NCBI GenBank assembly: GCA_037074705.1
Contig: CM073596.1
Location: 23,410,001-23,474,000 of the forward strand
Length of the DNA stretch: 64,000 nucleotides
Reading direction: 5' to 3'
Source: Zhengitettix transpicula
Taxonomy: Eukaryota; Arthropoda; Insecta; Orthoptera; Tetrigidae
Shown: piece after piece, positions 58,240 through 64,000 of the stretch
Layout of the letters: every line of letters begins with the position of its first letter
Position numbering within the stretch: the stretch's first letter is position 1
The notes under the pieces: generated by a model
Databases searched by the model: none
What the model saw: the letters and a program-made list of their open reading frames with translations, nothing else
What the model was told of the DNA's origin: nothing
Translations under genes and position numbers: made by a program

Positions 58240-58720
58240 AGTTTCGGTATCCGCTCTGTCCTCTGAAGGTATAAGTGATGATGTTCAGACGTCTGTATAC
58301 AACCAAATCTCCAATCGGTATGAAGTGAGGAAGTGAAAGCCTTGACGTGAGCGTGTGAGGGAGGAGGCAGGGGGCGGCGAGTGCGTGCGGCCGAGCTCCA
58401 TCGATTGCACGCAGAGGCGGCGTCGGCGGCGGCTCACGGCCCAGAGTGACCCAGATCCTGTGCGTGTCCCTGACCCGCACGCACGCGCACCGCCATCAGC
58501 CGATTAGAGTTGGCCTTGACGACGAATTCCACGCGCAGGCGTCCACGTCTCCAAAGCAATAAAATCAATCATTACACCGAGACGACCAACTAAAACGACC
58601 CCCGGGACGCACGTAATTGAGCGCCAAATGGCTGTCCTAACAGTGCCACCGTTTAACGTCATTAACCTTCTACGTCGCCTCGTCCTGTTCAATGAAACGA
58701 TCTCAAGTTCGAGTAGCTTA
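58240..58720. promoter_or_regulatory. CpG-rich island, possible promoter or leader exon
   Basis: The G+C- and CpG-richest stretch of the window (core about 58350-58520, with GGCGGCGTCGGCGGCGGC and CGCACGCACGCGCACC). In an AT-rich insect genome such islands usually mark 5' leaders of conserved, often neural or developmental, genes. Frames exist on the minus strand (for example MELGRTHSPPPASSLTRS near 58398), but no donor or known family was recognised, so direction and gene are open. Confidence 0.4.
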
Positions 58721-61700
58721 CTCACTTAAAGCTTCCACCCTTGCATAATACCCAATAACAACTGACGTCCTGAGATTGGCTTGCACCGGTTCACCCTTAC
58801 GTCCTGTTGTCCGCCTTTCTCTTTACCTCTCGATATAGAGCACAGCTGCATGTATGACAGTCTCGGAGGCTCCCTCAGCTGGTTTTTTATTATTATATTT
58901 TGGTTATGGTGTATATTGTGGGCCATGATTTTGGCCATACTAGTTTGTATTAATTAATCTTCCGAATAAGCGAGTCTGCGCGTTAGTGACTTTGTCCTTC
59001 CATCTTATATTCGTCACCCTCCTCTACCACAATGTCTCAGACGCCTCAAGTCTCTTCCTTTCCTATATACAAATCGTTCAACTTTCGGGATTGTATAACT
59101 GAAAAATCCTTCGTGAGCAATTTACTGATTTCCATTCCAATGTTGTTACTGTAGAGGAGCTTCTTTGCCTGTTATATCTTGACACGACCTCCGTGCAGCA
59201 TCCTACTTCTGGTTGATCCTCATCTCCTAATGGTTTTTGAGTATTATCACCATCTCATCCGCTGTTGGTCATCCAGCTTACCCAATCAAAATACAATAGT
59301 AAATCGTCAAATCTCAGTATATCCACCTTCAAGTCTGTTCACTTTGATGCTATCTTCAATACAGTCTCTAACATAATTAACTCCAGAATGTTGGGCATGA
59401 AATACAGTGAGAGTCTTCAGTCCTAATCCAGGCATATTCCTGACCGAAGTCTAAATTTTCGGCATAGCGTAGAAACATGATTATACTCACCTGTTCACCC
59501 ACTGCAACAGAGTCGATCAATCGATATGTAACTCGTCACGGCGAAAGAATTCACTACACGATCGAACACGGCAATCGTGCAACTCAACCCCGCGAAATAG
59601 TTTCTCAGCCACAGCAACAGTATCGCAACTTTTTTATCTGATGTAATGTAACCATCCATTTGTCTTTTAAAGAGAATCATTAGAGCAGTGTATAAAATAT
59701 GTATGGAACAATAACGAAAGTCAGAAATAGCTCTGTCGTAATTATAATTAATTATTTAAATTTAGCAATGTAATAAATATTTAAACCTGCTTTGTTTCAA
59801 AACACTTAACTTAATTATAAATATATATAATATCACGAGGTTCTTTAGAGCTTGTTTGAAAGCTATTATTAGCATAATAATTTTGTTTCACTAGAGTTTG
59901 CTTGGATCTTAATTAAGCTCCAAAATGAAGAGGCAGGCTCCGGGAAAGCTTGGTCTTATACTATAATTAGATCAGCCCCTAATTAAAAGATCAATTTACG
60001 GAAGTTGAATTTATTAACTATAGATTACAACGATCTTCAGAGCAAACAGTTACAATTCTTTTATTATTTTGTGCGTTTCGCCGTCAAGACGATTCCATAC
60101 TTGCAATGGTTTCCTCTTTTCGTCTTTTATGTAGGTCTTCGCTAATAGCGTTGAGAGTTTACAATTTTTCTAATTAATATTTCCTGAGCCACAAAGCGTA
60201 GTATTAGAGAAAGGGGTACGGGACGAATTTGGTTCAGGATTTTTTGCAGAAATATGTGAAATAATAGTGGTAAAGAGAGAAATTAAATTGGAAAGTGTAA
60301 TTTAAAGAGAAATGAAGGAGCGATAGATACATTTAGAACAGTAGAAAATTTATAAGTGTGTAGGCATACACGAGTCAGCAACCCAAGGATCTACTGGGCT
60401 CAGTTCAGTCCGAGAGACTCGAACATGTCAACGACTTTCTGTGCCTTTACGGCTCGGATCTTCGGTCGTCAATCCTCCCTTCCTTTGATTATTTTTGCTC
60501 TCGTAGCTTAAGATCTATTTTTAAACCCATTATAGTTCTTATCCAAATCAGACGATGAAACCCCAACCAAATTATGCTTGTATTGAAAGGTTTATTCCCA
60601 TGGTATTGAAAGGTTTATTCCCATAGTAGTGTTGTAATGAATGGTATTTATGAATGATTTTGAGATATTAGTGGTTTTCGTCTTTGTCGTTCTGACTGGA
60701 GGTCTTCTTAGTCCCAATTGGCACAAAGGAAGAAGGTACAGTGAGAACTATGTCGACAAGAGGGACGGCGAGGGTGAATGACGAAAGGTTCGAAGACTCA
60801 CTCCCGTCAGCTACCGAGTGACGTACAAAAATTAGACATAGCAAATTAAGTGTCCCGAAAGCGTCACTTGCGTAGACAAACGTACAAAATTGTAAATATC
60901 TGGCCAATTAAATAAATTTTCTTTAGGTGTAGTATATTTCATTGGTTCCCATTTCGACAGAGGACGACCAATGAAATTTAAGTAAAATACGCAGTGACTG
61001 GATTTTCCAAATGGAGAAGAAATTTTGGAATTTCTGAAGCCGAAATCGGAGGAAATTTTCTGAAATGGTGGCATTCGTGGTCCAGCGATCCAGAAAATTT
61101 GGGATGTAAGAGAAATTCGGGTCCAAGTTGCGATCCAGACTGAACGGAGCAGACTGATACATCATCACACTGCCCAAAACAGCAAACCCACATCAGTCTA
61201 CACGGTATTATTGTTAAATTTTGTTTTATTAAGTATCGTAATTTCAAGACACTAATTTGTTTAGAATATTACATTAGCATAGCCACGCTTTTGTTCGCCC
61301 CATAATTTTGTATTTCATGAAACTTGAAATTATTAATTAATTACTTTAAGTTTTTATATGTAATTCAATTTCAAATTTTTTTCGTATTAAATTATTCAAT
61401 TTCTTATATCAGTTATATCTGTATATAGAATCTCTACCTATAATATTAAATTTTACAACATAGATTATTAAATTAAGACCTTCCATATATTATTATATAA
61501 AAGGAATAGAACAATAGAAAAAAATTCTGTTGCTTCCAAATTGAAAACAAAATTATCCTTTATTTTCGTAATTTTTCGTGTTGTTGCTGGATGCTTGTCC
61601 ATTTAATCCCAAGCTTTAATTGTGCTGACTCCACCCAGTTCTCTGACCCGATGCCGAATATCTGGCACACAGCCCAAGTGACCAAAGCTGCGGCCACATG

Positions 61701-64000
61701 ACCTCAAAACTTGGCCTGTGACGAAAAAATATAGGAGTTGCACATCGGTACGCCTTAAAAGCTCTTAAGTCGAGTTTTATTATATCTAAAAATATAAAGA
61801 TCTCAGGCTGAGTGAAAAGGTAGCAAATTTGTAAATACTTTTAACTTTGTCTTTATTTTCAAGAAATATTGAAATTCTGAAAACATAACTTCAACTTGAA
61901 AGAATCGTGATTACAATACTGAATAATCGTACACAACTTACAACTATGCAATAAATGTTTAACTAAAATAAAAAATAACTTTTTTTAAACAAATTCAAAA
62001 AACAAAAATAAACGGAACTTTCTATTCTATTATTGTTTATAACAATTAAATTAATAAATACTATTCCTCAATATTTTTCCCGTGTGAGGATTACGTTGGA
62101 TTTACGTACGATTTTCAACAACTTTCTTTTGCACGAGCTGCGTGACGTCACGCCTATTACGTCGCTCGTTAAAATCTCTACTAGTGTATTAAAATTTCTT
62201 ATTCAGACAGATTTATTTTCCATTAAAGTATAACATTTTCTCATTAATGTATAAGATATATTCTATTTATTTCTTAAAATTATTCACTATTGTTAGATTT
62301 TCTGTAATTTATATACGAAATTTACTCATTCATGTATGATCTCATTTAAACATTTAATTTTTCCATCGTTTGTTTTTAACTTACATAGTTATATTACAGA
62401 GAAATGTGTGAGTGAAGGTAAAATATCAAAAGGAGTATTACACGTTTACGAGAATTATCAGTTAGTTGTGGATAAGGTGGGCCTTGTCCTAGAGAGACGA
62501 ATGCGGGTTCCAAAATTATCGTTCATGACAGCCTCAACTTGTGAAATCAATGACCTTAAAAACGGACCATGATCAAAACCCTGAAACAAGTGAGTGTGTT
62601 TAACAGAAAGCGTAGTGTCTCTTTTTGGCGACACAAAAAAAATTCCACGTCAGTAATAGCGTGTCCTTGGTAGGATCGAGAAAATAGTTGCTACGAGTTG
62701 ATATAGATTACTCCGGCAGGTTTACAAAAAATGAGATTTATGACGACATTTGTGTTGTCACAAATAATTTTTAATATATATAACAAAACACTTACGTAGC
62801 TTCACATTTTGGCATAAGATAGCGGATAATGAACTGACATTAAATAATTTACAGGTGGAGTTTTCAAATATCATTCATGTTGAACTTCAACATAACCCTA
62901 ATACATAATTTAAATTGATTATTTCGCTGTATTGTTATTATCTTTAATGTCTTAAAGTTAATAGGAAAAAGTCTATGGTAAACTAAGCCATGCCCATATT
63001 TAATTATCTTTCTTTCTCAAAGATTTGGATTAAGATATGTACTGAGACATATAACGTTAATTTAATTTAGAAGCAACTTTTCTTCGTGGAAATAAAACAC
63101 TGTTTCTAGTGCATATATTATTCTGATAATATTGAGTCCAAACCACTAATTTCCCCTTTCATTATAAATTGATTGAACTAAAATTTATATTTAATATTAA
63201 GATTTTTGATTTAATTTACATCTATTTCTCCAGATTCATTAATAAAATTCAGAATTTTTTAAGTTTGATATTATTACATCTAAACCGTTTGACCAAATAT
63301 TGGAGGCTATTAAAAATTCCAATAGGTATATGATTTATTTTTTACAACAGACAGAGATATATTCTGATGTCGGAATTAATTTTTACTGTGCCAAAATGCT
63401 GTACTATGAATATCTTTGATCACAAATAGCATATCTGATTGGACAATAACCTTTTGTTTTTAAGAATAAAAATATTCTCTAAGTTATTGCAGAATTACCC
63501 GACAAATTTATGCAATGTCAATAATGAGCGAAAGTATCCTCATAGTTAACTAATGGTCAATTCGCTGCAAATTATAATTAGCACTGAAAATTAATCCCAG
63601 TCGACTCTCTATTATGAATTTACTACTTGGTACTCCTTTATCTGTCATCGTTAACATTAATTTGTTAGATTCGTCCTTTGCAGTTGTGACAAAGGGCAAA
63701 TTAATAGCGGTGCATCTGTGATTGAGTTACTGGATGATTATCACGTTAGTGAGTCAGTTATAATTACGGATCCAATCAGTCAAAACGGAATTGACATTTT
63801 ATGAATTCTATTACATTAACTTGCCGTGATGGGGTGACAGTCCAATTGATAACATTTCCGCAAAGTGGTTACTTTTTATTTGTGTGCGTGTGTGAAAAGA
63901 ACAGTGACTTTCTAAACTACCAATGGATATTTCAAACTAATAAAATAGTACTGGTTTGTATTATTTTTTCTTAATTTTTGGAATCTTAGAGTTTATTAAA
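58721..64000. other. Long stretch without recognised genes
   Basis: AT-rich with chance frames. A perfect duplication of a 22-23 base unit (GTATTGAAAGGTTTATTCCC-AT) lies at 60580-60625. A perfect 14 bp palindrome containing a CRE, GCGTGACGTCACGC, lies at 62140-62153. Overlapping minus-strand frames at 60830-61250 show no recognisable domain. Confidence 0.4.

Noticed and set aside
58238..58480. Minus-strand 80-codon proline/arginine-rich frame
   Set aside because: Open because the CpG island has few stops in any frame. No domain, and the frame runs through both GC-rich and AT-rich DNA.
1..64000. CRISPR arrays, operons, phage or plasmid genes
   Set aside because: None seen. The repeats here are eukaryotic transposons and satellites, and the genes have introns.

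Overview
The window looks like nuclear DNA from a large, AT-rich, repeat-laden animal genome, most likely an insect. The signs are split genes with GT-AG introns, a eukaryotic tRNA-Thr gene with internal pol III boxes and no CCA, and relics of mariner, jockey-type and I-type LINEs, Penelope-like elements (PLEs), tRNA-derived SINEs and solo LTRs. One dispersed A-tailed repeat reminds me of repeats in cockroach and termite assemblies. That is recollection only, so Blattodea is a guess. There is no bacterial, phage or plasmid content, and almost all open frames in the window are chance frames or transposon debris.

Left part (1-12.6 kb). A small split gene on the minus strand is the best host gene here. 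It has a non-coding first exon near 10.42-10.50 kb and coding exons at 8132-8227, 7421-7534 and 745-882, joined in phase into a protein of about 115 residues that I do not recognise. Its 6.5 kb last intron holds a divergent tandem array (about 2.69-5.96 kb) with an alternating A/B dimer structure, and a cluster of foldback elements whose arms contain CTTACCTGAAA / TTTCAGGTAAG. At 12.24-12.42 kb a CpG-rich patch carries two CRE octamers and a perfect RFX X-box, suggesting a promoter.

Middle (12.6-36 kb). Mostly AT-rich non-coding DNA. It holds two decayed mariners (14.4 kb plus strand, 21.2-21.7 kb minus strand), a GC-rich possible exon (17.7 kb), a GC-rich patch open in several frames (20.7 kb), a hairpin foldback (20.3 kb), the tRNA-Thr(CGT) gene (25.15 kb), a long-TIR MITE (27.07-27.63 kb), a solo LTR (31.75-32.70 kb), a possible SINE and two copies of the A-tailed repeat family R.

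Right part (37-64 kb). A retroelement graveyard. PLE GIY-YIG or RT relics lie at 37.7-38.1, 39.4-39.7 and 49.06-50.4 kb. Short motifs resembling degenerate hammerhead ribozyme cores follow or neighbour them, including a tandem pair at 43.2-43.6 kb. The 49 kb PLE is interrupted by a family R copy with a 12-15 bp target-site duplication. Also present are a second solo LTR (45.85-46.93 kb), two tRNA-type SINEs, a jockey-type LINE C-terminus (51.66-52.24 kb), a 5'-truncated I/R1-type LINE with target-site duplications (54.5-55.2 kb), another LINE RT relic (56.0-57.7 kb) and a CpG-rich island (58.24-58.72 kb). From 58.7 kb to the end I see no gene.

The most interesting theme is the recurring CTGANGA - hairpin - GAAAC signature in PLE relics and in several foldback families. 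It fits a lineage of small ribozyme-bearing retroelements, but every copy here is degenerate and no stem I, stem III or cleavage site could be established by eye.
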